Source: Candidatus Contendibacter sp.
GTDB taxonomy: Bacteria > Pseudomonadota > Gammaproteobacteria > Competibacterales > Competibacteraceae
Direction: 5' to 3'
NCBI GenBank assembly: GCA_029624675.1
Contig: JARSSP010000041.1
Coordinates: 186,001-250,000, forward strand
DNA length: 64,000 nt
Shown here piece by piece: positions 11,174-19,275 of this stretch (its first letter is position 1; the number at the start of each line of letters is the position of its first letter). A program made the translations under genes and the position numbers. The notes below the pieces were generated by a model. The model made no database searches. It saw nothing but the letters and a program-made list of their open reading frames with translations, and had not been told where the DNA came from.

Positions 11174-12859
11174 TCACCCGATCAGGTGCCGCGCCGCGAT
11201 CAGATAGTTTTGTAGAACCTGGATCGCCATGGCGGTGGCCGCCGCCAGGGGCATGCCGGCCACCGGCTCGTTCCAATGGCCGTGCTCGGGGTGCTGTTCG
11301 CGCAGGATTTCGCCGATGGTCCGCTCCAGACGCCGCCACAGGCCGGGTCCGAATTCCACCGGCAACGCACCGTCGCCACCGCGCCCTTCGTTGAAAAGGT
11401 CCAGCAGAAACATCGCCAGGGTCACGTCGTAGCGGTTGGACCATTTACCGAAATTGTCGTGCGGACGCTCGCGCAGGGGAACGCGGAATTCGAATTCCGC
11501 GATACGCCGGTAATTTGGCTCCCAGTGGGCGCTCGCCAGGGCCAACAGGTCGGCAAGACGGGGAACGATGGCGGCCCGCAGGTCGGGCAGGCCACGGTAG
11601 AGAGCGAGCAATCCAGCGCCGGTCCAGACGCTGGCGCGCAGGATGTCCTGGGAAGCGTAATCCTCGACCCGATCGGCGAAAAAGGGCAGCCAGACTTGCC
11701 GCCCCTGAAAGCTTACCGCTCGCTCTTGCAAAAACGCCCAGGCGCGCCGGAGCGTCGCCTCGACCGCCGCGCGCCGTTCCGGACGTTCCTGTTCCTCGAA
11801 AACGTCGGAAAGGAGGGATAGACGGAGCGCCAGGATGGTTTGGGCGGTGGTGAACTCGTGGGCCGGGACCGGCGGTTGATCGTCCGGGTAGCGGTAGATT
11901 CCCCAACCGCCGGACGGGAGCTGCATCCGCAACAGAAATTCGATTCCGCCCAGCAGAGTCTTTCCCACTGCGGACCTGGAGCAGTGAAAGGGGCCATAGC
12001 TGGTGGTGAAGCGGTCGTATTGATCGTACACCGAACCCAGGGCCAGCACCGCGTCCCAGGTGGCGTCCACCGTGGGATAAACGGCCTCGGGCTGGTCGTC
12101 GAAGGGCCAGAACCCTCCGCGATTCCAGCATCGGAGGGTTTCATCCCAGTCGGGTGGCACAGCCGTTTCCACGCGACAGGCCAGCAACCAGCGTAGCAGG
12201 CTGTCCAGCGCCGGGCCGTGCGCGCCTTTCATTTTCTCGATGGAATGAGAGAAGTAATGGCTGTCGGCCAAAGCGCCCAGCGCGTCGCCGATGCCGGTGA
12301 CCGCCCGGACGAAACCCAAGGGCGAATCTTCGCCATCCTGGCACTGCCAGAAGGCGGGCATGGCGTCCAGTTGGTTCGCCGGGTTACGAGCATAGTCGGC
12401 GGTCCACAGCAGCCAGCCGTAACCCTTGCCGATGGCTTCGCCAAGATCCCGCACGCTCCAGAACGTGTCGATCACGGGAAAGAACAGCGCGTCGATTTCC
12501 GCCAGCGTCCAGGTGACCCGATGCAAGGATTTGGGCAAGCGCCGCCCGGCGGCGGCAAACGCGGTCAAGGGCAGGATCGGGCGGAGGCGGTAGCGTCCCT
12601 CGCGCTCTTCCAGCAAGGGGATGGAGGTCACCAGTTCCCAGAGTCGAGGGCGGGGCCGCAGGCCACCGATCTCTTCCATTTGCAGCAGAAGGTCATCGCG
12701 GTTCAAACCCTCGTTTTGCAGTTGGGGCGTTCGCAACAGCTTCTCGATGGCCTGGCGCTTGAACAGGCGGTCATTGATATCCCCGGCGTCGGTGAGCAGG
12801 GCGAACAACAGATGGCCTCGCCATGCGTCGGGTATGGATGGATTTGCCGAGCCAAACAT
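11174..12859 (-). CDS. Alpha/alpha-toroid (prenyltransferase/terpene-cyclase-like) protein, cluster gene 8
   Basis: Protein of 561 residues that I cannot assign to a characterised family. The segment MQLPSGGWGIYRYPDD resembles the QxxxGxW motif of alpha/alpha toroid proteins (squalene-hopene cyclases, prenyltransferase beta-subunits, lanthionine-cyclase-like folds), and the helical periodicity after it (FTTAQTILALRLS, DVTLAMFLLDLF, AATAMAIQVLQNYL) fits the same fold. No DxDD cyclase motif was found, so terpene chemistry is doubtful. The first 130 residues (LFKRQAIEKLLR, DLLLQMEEIG) may be a winged-helix-like module. The ATG at 12859 has a TAGGAG ribosome site and lies 9 bases after the preceding cluster gene. 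Fold assignment is moderate; function is open. Confidence 0.6.
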   Translation of the reverse strand: MFGSANPSIPDAWRGHLLFALLTDAGDINDRLFKRQAIEKLLRTPQLQNEGLNRDDLLLQMEEIGGLRPRPRLWELVTSIPLLEEREGRYRLRPILPLTAFAAAGRRLPKSLHRVTWTLAEIDALFFPVIDTFWSVRDLGEAIGKGYGWLLWTADYARNPANQLDAMPAFWQCQDGEDSPLGFVRAVTGIGDALGALADSHYFSHSIEKMKGAHGPALDSLLRWLLACRVETAVPPDWDETLRCWNRGGFWPFDDQPEAVYPTVDATWDAVLALGSVYDQYDRFTTSYGPFHCSRSAVGKTLLGGIEFLLRMQLPSGGWGIYRYPDDQPPVPAHEFTTAQTILALRLSLLSDVFEEQERPERRAAVEATLRRAWAFLQERAVSFQGRQVWLPFFADRVEDYASQDILRASVWTGAGLLALYRGLPDLRAAIVPRLADLLALASAHWEPNYRRIAEFEFRVPLRERPHDNFGKWSNRYDVTLAMFLLDLFNEGRGGDGALPVEFGPGLWRRLERTIGEILREQHPEHGHWNEPVAGMPLAAATAMAIQVLQNYLIAARHLIG

Positions 12860-12868
12860 CGCGCGCTC

Positions 12869-13885
12869 CTAGCCCTCGGCCATCAACGTCAGCATCAGCG
12901 ACGGATAGTACGGGCCGGGCCAGCGGACGAAGCGGCCATCGGCGTCCAGACCGGGGACACCGCGCGAGAGCAGCAGTCCCTGCAAGCCGAAGGGGTCGAT
13001 GATCTCCTCCCGAAATTCCAGCCAATCGCCGTAGCCGGCGCGCTTGCCGAGCAGGAGCATCTCGCTTTGGTCGAACCCTTGCTCCAGATCGGGGCGCTCC
13101 GCCAGATGGTCGAGGAAGAAGTTGAGGAAATCCGCCTGACGGTCGGTGGTGAATTGCGGGTCGAAATTGTCCTGAACGTAGTTTTTAGCCTGCTCGACGG
13201 TCAGCCAGCAGGGTTGCCGGTCGCCGGGCAAGGTGCGGACCAGGCCCTCCAAAAAGGTCAGGATGGCGCGGAAGCTGTTGACGTGGGCGGCGCCATCCGG
13301 CACCAGGATGTCGTACAGGGCCGGTTCGATGATCTCCTCGGGCCGGCGCTTGAGGTACTCCGCCATGCGCTGTTCGATCACCCCTTGCAGGAAAGCCCGA
13401 TCCAGCGGCTCGAAGGTTTGCAGAAACCGGTGCTTGGGCAGGTGGCCCAGCAGGCTTGGGTTGCGCAGGGTGTAATCGCCCAAGACCAAGCCCACCTGTT
13501 GTTGGTTGTCGCGCAGGTGTTGGCCGATCAATTGAATGCCCCGATCAAGATCGCTCCAATTGGTTTTGATATCGCCTTCGTCGATGAAAAATACTTCGCC
13601 TTTGGCCTGCTGGAGGTCGCGCTCGCTCACTTCCCCCACCAGCAGGGGTTTGGCGCGGCCTTCGAGTTTCAAAACGGCGGTCATCTGGTCGATGAAAAAG
13701 GTTTTGCCGGTACCCATGGGCGCGGAGATCAGCACCGCGCCACCGTGCAGGGGCGAGCGGTCGGCGAAGAGGTTGGCCAGTTCCTGTTTGGAGGTCGTCC
13801 GGTTGTAGAAAGGGGTCACGTAGGCGCGGCTGCTGGAGAAAAGCTGGCGCGCCACCCGCTTGATCTCTTGATTGGTGATGGGCAT
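12869..13885 (-). CDS. P-loop ATPase (active Walker motifs), cluster gene 7
   Basis: Protein of 338 residues with Walker A SAPMGTGKTFFID (about residues 54-66) and Walker B EVFFIDEGD (about 97-105), so ATP hydrolysis looks intact. The arrangement after Walker B (GLVLGDYTLRNPSLLG, a sensor-1-like strand, then helical and winged-helix-like sequence) resembles AAA+ or ORC/STAND-type ATPases, but I cannot name the family. It follows by 4 bases a second P-loop protein whose Walker A Lys is lost, suggesting an active/inactive heteromeric pair. The start is the ATG at 13885. It is part of the nine-gene minus-strand operon. Confidence 0.7.
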   Translation of the reverse strand: MPITNQEIKRVARQLFSSSRAYVTPFYNRTTSKQELANLFADRSPLHGGAVLISAPMGTGKTFFIDQMTAVLKLEGRAKPLLVGEVSERDLQQAKGEVFFIDEGDIKTNWSDLDRGIQLIGQHLRDNQQQVGLVLGDYTLRNPSLLGHLPKHRFLQTFEPLDRAFLQGVIEQRMAEYLKRRPEEIIEPALYDILVPDGAAHVNSFRAILTFLEGLVRTLPGDRQPCWLTVEQAKNYVQDNFDPQFTTDRQADFLNFFLDHLAERPDLEQGFDQSEMLLLGKRAGYGDWLEFREEIIDPFGLQGLLLSRGVPGLDADGRFVRWPGPYYPSLMLTLMAEG

Positions 13886-13889
13886 GGCG

Positions 13890-14987
13890 TCAGGCCGTTC
13901 TGGGTTTGCGTTCGAACTTTTTTCGGGGCGTCGTCGCCGGAGTAGCGGCTACGGCCGGCGAGGCAGTGGGGACTGGTTCCAGCAAAAAGGGAACGTCGGC
14001 CTCGGCGCAATCCAGGCGTTGCAGCACGGCCGTCTGGACCTGCTCTACCACCCCGCCCAAGGTAGCGGCGCCGCGCCAAGCGTCCTGGACGAAACGCTCG
14101 GAGAAGACCGCGTCGAGTCCCACCTGGTTGCGCCCGCGAAAGCCCGGCACGTTCGGGGTATAGCGCTTGAGCAGCATGGCGTAAATCTGGGCGGCGGTGT
14201 AGCGAGGATAGCGCAGCACATTGAACGGACGCTGGAAATCGCGTTCGATCTCCACCTTCTGCAAGGGGGTGCAGAAATAGACCTCGCGCAGGGCGGCGTA
14301 TTCCACCCCGCCGCGCTCGTGGCTGGCCTTGATCGAGCGCACCAGGTCGCGCAGTGGCTGGGGCTGGATGTCGCGGGGAAAGTGAAAGTAGAGGGCGGTC
14401 TGGATGCGGAAGTTGTGCAGCAGATAGTTGAGCAGGTCCGGCAATGCTTCTTTAAGCCAGGGAAATTGGGCTAGCAGTCTGCGAAAAGCGGGGGGACGGT
14501 CGAAGAGAAACTGGCGCATGTGCGATTTGTAGCTGGACAAATCGGTGGCGTATTCGAAATGGATGCACTCGAAATAGTAGTCCCGATTGAGGGATTGCTC
14601 CCAAGGGTTGTCGAGGAGGAGGCCGATCATCTGGCGCTTGATTTCCTCTTCCAGGCCGTCCAGGGTAACGGAATCCTTGCGGAACAGGTGCTCCAGGTCG
14701 ATGGAGACCGGCAATAGCAATCGCTCCATGGCCCGATCCCTGACTTCCCCAAGCATGTAACGAAACAGGCTGGTGCAACCCCAACCCGGCTCCACCACCA
14801 CCTGAGTGAGCTGATGGCTGCCCAGGCTGGAGCGCAGTCCGTCGATCTGCCCTGGGTCCAGGACCATTAGGGAAGGCAGCTCGCGCTCGGGGATCGGCGA
14901 CAGGGTGGGAAATTCCGGGTCCAGTCCCACCAGGCTGCGCCAGAAGACCAGGTTTTTTTCGGCTCTGCTTTGCTCGGTTTGATTCAT
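13890..14987 (-). CDS. Degenerate P-loop ATPase-like protein, cluster gene 6
   Basis: Protein of 365 residues. Around residues 63-76 it reads VVVEPGWGCTSLFRYML, which aligns by eye with ORC/STAND Walker A sequences such as GEPGSGKTSL, except that the catalytic Lys is Cys (position 71). I therefore read it as an ATPase relative that probably cannot hydrolyse ATP. The rest is helical; the C-terminal 40 residues are Pro/Ala/Thr rich and basic (TTPRKKFERKPRTA), probably a disordered tail. The ATG at 14987 overlaps the stop of the STAND gene by 4 bases (ATGA), so the genes are translationally coupled. No function can be assigned from sequence alone. Confidence 0.6.
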   Translation of the reverse strand: MNQTEQSRAEKNLVFWRSLVGLDPEFPTLSPIPERELPSLMVLDPGQIDGLRSSLGSHQLTQVVVEPGWGCTSLFRYMLGEVRDRAMERLLLPVSIDLEHLFRKDSVTLDGLEEEIKRQMIGLLLDNPWEQSLNRDYYFECIHFEYATDLSSYKSHMRQFLFDRPPAFRRLLAQFPWLKEALPDLLNYLLHNFRIQTALYFHFPRDIQPQPLRDLVRSIKASHERGGVEYAALREVYFCTPLQKVEIERDFQRPFNVLRYPRYTAAQIYAMLLKRYTPNVPGFRGRNQVGLDAVFSERFVQDAWRGAATLGGVVEQVQTAVLQRLDCAEADVPFLLEPVPTASPAVAATPATTPRKKFERKPRTA

Positions 14988-17866
14988 AGCGCACCACGCT
15001 CTTCAAGGAAGGCGCGGGTATTTTCGTCCAACCCCACGGCCCGGTCCAGAATCAGCCCGGCGCAATCCATGCGCATGGGTTCGTCCAGCAACAGTTCCAC
15101 GCCCGTCGAACTTTGACCCCAGACCGTGAGCCGCTCTCCCCCCACGGCCACGAACTGGCCATCGGGCGAGCAGGCCAGGACCGCTTTGGATTCCGGGTGA
15201 GGGAGATGGCCGAAAGGGTGAGGTTGCCCGGCTCTCCATTCCTGCTCCAGAAGGCGTTGCCCTTGCAGGAAGAAGAGGCGGTTCGACGACCGGGCGTATC
15301 CCAGCGCCTGCACGGACCCTGTCACCCAGCCGATCGATCGTTCCGCGCCGGTCCGGTCCAGATGAACGATTTGGCCGTTGTCGAGCAGCGCCAACAGCTC
15401 TTGTTCTGTCAGCACGACCAGGGAACGGATAGGACCGCCCAAATTTTCGCCCCAGTGGTCGAAAACGCCCGCCTCGCGCCAGTCCGCGCACCGGTAGATG
15501 TCGCCATCCCTGTTTCCCACAAAAAGTTGCTCCGAGGTAAGGGCAATACAAGTGACCAGCGCCCCTCTGGCCCGCTCCAGTTTGATACGGCGCAGTTCGA
15601 CGCCATCGGTGGCGCGGATCAATTCGACATAATCCCGGTCCCCGGCCACCACCAAAGTATCGTCTTCCCCGGCCATGGCCCGCAGGCTGCCCATGGCCAA
15701 GGGAAAGCTGCGCACGCTGTGCAAATCGCCGATTGCGCTGGCGCAGAGCGCGCCGTCCAGCGAGGCGCTGTACAGGGTGTCGTTACCGCTCCCTCGCATC
15801 TCGACGGCGGTGACGGCTTCGGTGTGAGGGCGGCTGCGCGACGGGAAGGGGGAGTCTGATCCCCACAAGGTCAACATGCCGTTTTCGGTGCCGCCGGCCA
15901 AGCGCCAATGACCGGTGCCGGCCCCTTCCCGGCGGATGAAGGCGGTGGTCAGCAATGCCCCGGCTTCCTGGATACGCACGCCCGCAAGATGAGCCTGGGC
16001 GAGGCTGGTATTGCGCAGGGTGGCAAAGGACAGGTCCGCGTCCTCCAGGTCGCAGCGAGAGAAATCGAGTCCCGAAAGGTCCGCCCCGCGAGCGTCCAGT
16101 CCCCGCAGCACCGCGTGTTTCAGCCGCAACTCCCGCAACAGACCGAGCCAGCTTTGTCGCTCCTCGGTGGAATCGGCGCCGTGCTGGATGCGGTCCAGGA
16201 TCAGGGTGAGGGCGTTCCCCCCCTGGAAGTCCACGTCCCGGAAGTGCCTGAAGCGGGTGGCGTCGACGAGGCGGCGCAGCGACTCCCCATGCTCTTCCGC
16301 CCGTAGCCGGGCCGCCACCATGCGGCGGCTTTCCCAGGTGAGGGGCGCGACCTTGACGAAGGCCCGTTCGCCAGGGGAATTCGGGTTTTTCAGCTCGTCC
16401 AGCACGAAGAAGGCGACCAGAAACTCCAGATAGGCGTTGAAGCGGAACACCAGCGATGGCGTGTTGCGGCGCAGCTTGGCTTGATCGAGCAGGGGGAGCT
16501 GCTTGAGGCAATCGAGCGCGGCCTTGCTTCGAGCTGGGTCGGACAGAATTCCGGCGCAATCGCGATCCGTCGCCAGACTGGCGAAGGGAATGGCGACGTT
16601 GGTGCCATCCAGTCGCGCGCGGGCGGTGATGGCCCGCAGAAGCTGAATCGATTGTTCCGCGCTCAGACCGGCGTGGTCCCTGGCCCGCCACCCTGTGAAC
16701 AGAAGCTCGAAAAGATCGTACTCGGTCAAAGGGGCCGGACGGGAACCCCCCGCTTTCGGGACGGACGACAAACGACTCGTCACTAATTGGCGGAACGACG
16801 CTTCGTGGTTGACGATGATTTGAAGGATCAGCGGTTTGTAATGGATGCCGCCCAGAATGTCCCGATGGCCGGGGGCATCGAGGAAAGCGAACAGATCGCC
16901 GAATTCCTGGAGCCGCTCGGCAACCTCCGCCGCGCTGAATCCCCGGATCAGCAGCAACCAAGAAGAAGATTCAGATTCTCGCTCCACAGCAGTCTTGAGG
17001 TGCTGGTTGAAAAAACCGAGGCGGCAGGTGCAATAAACGGGAGCACGTCCGCCAGCCAGGGCGCGCAGCGTGGCCCGGTCTCGCTCGATCCGCATTCCGC
17101 CAGCGCCGTGCCCCATCTGGTCCAGGGCGTCCAAAACCGGGATAAAGACCCCCAAGCGGCATAACCGCACGAATTCGGCAAAGGAAAGATTGAGGCCGTA
17201 GTCCTCATGCAAGCGACGAATCAGAAACTGCTCCAACCCGGCGGCGTCGCACTCGTTGAGGAGAAAGAGCAGGGGAATACCACCGGCCAGTTCCGCTCGC
17301 TCCAGCCAGCGAAAAGCGTAGTTGAAGCAAAAGCTGGTCTTGCCCTCGCCGTATTCGGCCGCCAGGAAAACGAGGCCGCCCCGCGAGGCCGCTTCATGCT
17401 GCTCGGCCCACGCGAACAGTTTGGCCGTGCGTTGCGCCGTATCGTCCACCACCAGGGGGTCGATGTAGCGGAAATTCTCGCCTTCGGTTTGCAAATACTC
17501 CGATTTCAGGCGGTGGTAGTGATCCTGGATGCCCGGTAGCTTGACGAGACCGGAGACGAACTGCGCCCAACTCATGGTATTGGCGTTGGCGTTGCGCTTT
17601 AGCATGTCCGCCTGATCGGCCAGAAGGCGTTTGGCCCGTTCGACTTCATCGGTGGTTTTCCCCAGCAGCAGCAGATCGGTGGCAGGCTCCTGCTGTGCCC
17701 AATGCGCGATACTCGAAGCCGCCGTGTCTTCGACAAACAGCACGCGCAACCTGGCGTCTCCGGCAAGGAAATCCTCCTTGCTCGCCAGCATGCCAGGGAT
17801 ATCTGTCGCTTCTTCGCAGCGCCAGCCCCCGAGAATTTCCAGCAAAGCCCGCGCGGTTTCGATCAT
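14984..17866 (-). CDS. STAND/NACHT-like NTPase with pentapeptide repeats and beta-propeller, cluster gene 5
   Basis: Large multidomain protein (960 residues from the ATG at 17866, which overlaps the previous stop by 4 bases; the open frame continues 40 codons upstream inside that gene and was rejected). Residues 1-110 form an N-terminal domain I cannot name, in the position normally held by an effector. Walker A is AAEYGEGKTSF (about 169-179) and the NACHT-like Walker B is FIPVLDALDQM (about 241-251). A helical region follows to about 580. Residues about 585-630 show pentapeptide-type repeats (ARGADLSGLDFSRCDLEDA). From about 645 to the end there is a WD40-like propeller (SASLDGALCAS, VGNRDGDIYRCADW, CSPDGQFVAVGGERLTVWG). 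STAND NTPases of this layout are typically oligomerising sensors in bacterial conflict or regulation, with the propeller detecting the trigger. Confidence 0.8.
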   Translation of the reverse strand: MIETARALLEILGGWRCEEATDIPGMLASKEDFLAGDARLRVLFVEDTAASSIAHWAQQEPATDLLLLGKTTDEVERAKRLLADQADMLKRNANANTMSWAQFVSGLVKLPGIQDHYHRLKSEYLQTEGENFRYIDPLVVDDTAQRTAKLFAWAEQHEAASRGGLVFLAAEYGEGKTSFCFNYAFRWLERAELAGGIPLLFLLNECDAAGLEQFLIRRLHEDYGLNLSFAEFVRLCRLGVFIPVLDALDQMGHGAGGMRIERDRATLRALAGGRAPVYCTCRLGFFNQHLKTAVERESESSSWLLLIRGFSAAEVAERLQEFGDLFAFLDAPGHRDILGGIHYKPLILQIIVNHEASFRQLVTSRLSSVPKAGGSRPAPLTEYDLFELLFTGWRARDHAGLSAEQSIQLLRAITARARLDGTNVAIPFASLATDRDCAGILSDPARSKAALDCLKQLPLLDQAKLRRNTPSLVFRFNAYLEFLVAFFVLDELKNPNSPGERAFVKVAPLTWESRRMVAARLRAEEHGESLRRLVDATRFRHFRDVDFQGGNALTLILDRIQHGADSTEERQSWLGLLRELRLKHAVLRGLDARGADLSGLDFSRCDLEDADLSFATLRNTSLAQAHLAGVRIQEAGALLTTAFIRREGAGTGHWRLAGGTENGMLTLWGSDSPFPSRSRPHTEAVTAVEMRGSGNDTLYSASLDGALCASAIGDLHSVRSFPLAMGSLRAMAGEDDTLVVAGDRDYVELIRATDGVELRRIKLERARGALVTCIALTSEQLFVGNRDGDIYRCADWREAGVFDHWGENLGGPIRSLVVLTEQELLALLDNGQIVHLDRTGAERSIGWVTGSVQALGYARSSNRLFFLQGQRLLEQEWRAGQPHPFGHLPHPESKAVLACSPDGQFVAVGGERLTVWGQSSTGVELLLDEPMRMDCAGLILDRAVGLDENTRAFLEERGAL

Positions 17867-19275
17867 ATGAGTTCCACCCCCAAAGTCATGCAGTCGAACA
17901 GGCCCGCGTAATCGAGAAAGCCGAGGCGGGGATCGAAGGCGTCCGCCTGTTCGTTTGGCCCCCATTCGGCTTGTTGCCGCAGGCAAGCGCCCCAGTGTTC
18001 TTTGTTGTATAGGTAAACGATGCCGAGCTGGCGCTCACCCACGTCGTATTCCAGGCGGCAGCGGGCGACCTGCTGGTCGAGGGTCAGGCTTACTTTGTCG
18101 CTTTCCGAGGAGAAATGGGCATGGAAGCGCCCGTAACTCTGAATCTGGTCCGCCATGCCGAGCACGAAGGAGACCGGATCGCGGCGAAAAGCGACCCGCA
18201 TGTGGGGCCGGCGGGGAGTGAGAGGTTGGCCGGTCCATTCCCGCTCGACCTCTTCTCCCAGGTAGATGCGCTGCATGTCGTGCATGACGATGGCCAGGGC
18301 CGCCAGTTCGATAGTCAGCCGGCCGGTGGCGTTGCGCCATTCGCTGCGGACATCCATCACCTCGTGGTTGAGGTAGAGGAAGGTGAGTCCGCCGGGCAGG
18401 CCGTGGGATTCCCGCAGCGCTCGACCGATGGCCCGATTCACATCGGGGGTGGCGGCGTGAGACAGGCCAATGCGGCGGTTGGAGCGGTAGCCACGGAACG
18501 GCATCAGGCACAGAGGGTCGTCGAACAGTTCGTAAACCTGCTTCACTTCACCGCCCTGAATGAGGTCGGTGAACCGGCTGCGGTTCACCTTGCGCGTGAT
18601 TCCGCGCAAGAACTGCACGGGATAGCCGATGTCGTGGTACAGCGCGGCGGTCACGGCGGCGTTGTAGATCACCTCGCGCCAGAACCAGAAACAGCCCGGC
18701 GTTTGGGGTTCCAGCCACTGGGACCGGACACCCAGTTCGCGGGCGTAGTCCATCAGATAGCTGCCGTCATCCTCGCCCAAGGCGAGACAGTAGGCCGCCA
18801 GTTCGCGCAAGGTCACGTAACGACCTTGCTCCGGCAGAGGGGTCCACCAAGCGTCCCGATAGGCTTGCGCCAGCGGGTGCCGGTCGCAATCGAACTTCAG
18901 ATTGTCGAGGAGCGTTTGCACCACCACGGCAACTTGGCCCTGATGGACGATGTGGTCGCGGTGGAAAGCTTTGTGGTAGTCCACCAAGGCCAGCCAGTCT
19001 TCATTGACAAATTCGCCGCAAACGCTGGCAAAGCCGGGAAAGAGCCGCGCGCCATAGCGGAGTAGCCAGTCGAGACTGCACAGCACATCGCCAAAAGCGT
19101 TGGCGGGCAGGCGTTTTCTGATCTGTTTCAACGAGGCGCTGACCCGTTTCGCCGGATTATCGGGAAAAAGAGCGTGGCACCGAGCCGGGTCGATGGGAAA
19201 AAGCGCCGGTGGTCGGCCGCCGGGCCAGAGCCGGGCCAGGGCTTCGGTATCCTGAAGAAGTTCAAGGGTCGGCAT
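17863..19275 (-). CDS. HD-domain-like protein, cluster gene 4
   Basis: Protein of about 470 residues. It shows HKAFHRDHIVHQGQV (His around 101-111) and ALYHDIGYPVQF (His-Asp at about 214-215), the arrangement of metal-binding His and HD pairs in HD-superfamily phosphohydrolases. A further MHDMQRIYLGEE lies in the C-terminal half. The ATG at 19275 gives a 14-base overlap with the ParA-like gene; a GTG at 19284 is possible. The stop overlaps the STAND gene start by 4 bases. HD proteins often cleave nucleotides or phosphoesters, but some relatives lack activity, so catalysis here is only inferred. It sits between the MinD-like and STAND NTPases of the same operon. Confidence 0.65.
   Translation of the reverse strand: MPTLELLQDTEALARLWPGGRPPALFPIDPARCHALFPDNPAKRVSASLKQIRKRLPANAFGDVLCSLDWLLRYGARLFPGFASVCGEFVNEDWLALVDYHKAFHRDHIVHQGQVAVVVQTLLDNLKFDCDRHPLAQAYRDAWWTPLPEQGRYVTLRELAAYCLALGEDDGSYLMDYARELGVRSQWLEPQTPGCFWFWREVIYNAAVTAALYHDIGYPVQFLRGITRKVNRSRFTDLIQGGEVKQVYELFDDPLCLMPFRGYRSNRRIGLSHAATPDVNRAIGRALRESHGLPGGLTFLYLNHEVMDVRSEWRNATGRLTIELAALAIVMHDMQRIYLGEEVEREWTGQPLTPRRPHMRVAFRRDPVSFVLGMADQIQSYGRFHAHFSSESDKVSLTLDQQVARCRLEYDVGERQLGIVYLYNKEHWGACLRQQAEWGPNEQADAFDPRLGFLDYAGLFDCMTLGVELI

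Noticed and set aside
11174-12859. Squalene-hopene or terpene cyclase
   Set aside because: Only the general toroid pattern and one QW-like motif are present; no DxDD motif and the regulatory context argues against terpene synthesis.
12218-13945. 575-codon plus-strand open frame opposite the toroid and ATPase genes
   Set aside because: It spans two real minus-strand genes and their junction and shows no domain; the minus-strand genes carry clear Walker motifs and ribosome sites.
17867-17986. Forty-codon N-terminal extension of the STAND protein
   Set aside because: Lies inside the upstream HD-like gene and looks non-coding (Arg/Pro-rich); the ATG at 17866 gives the usual 4-base overlap.
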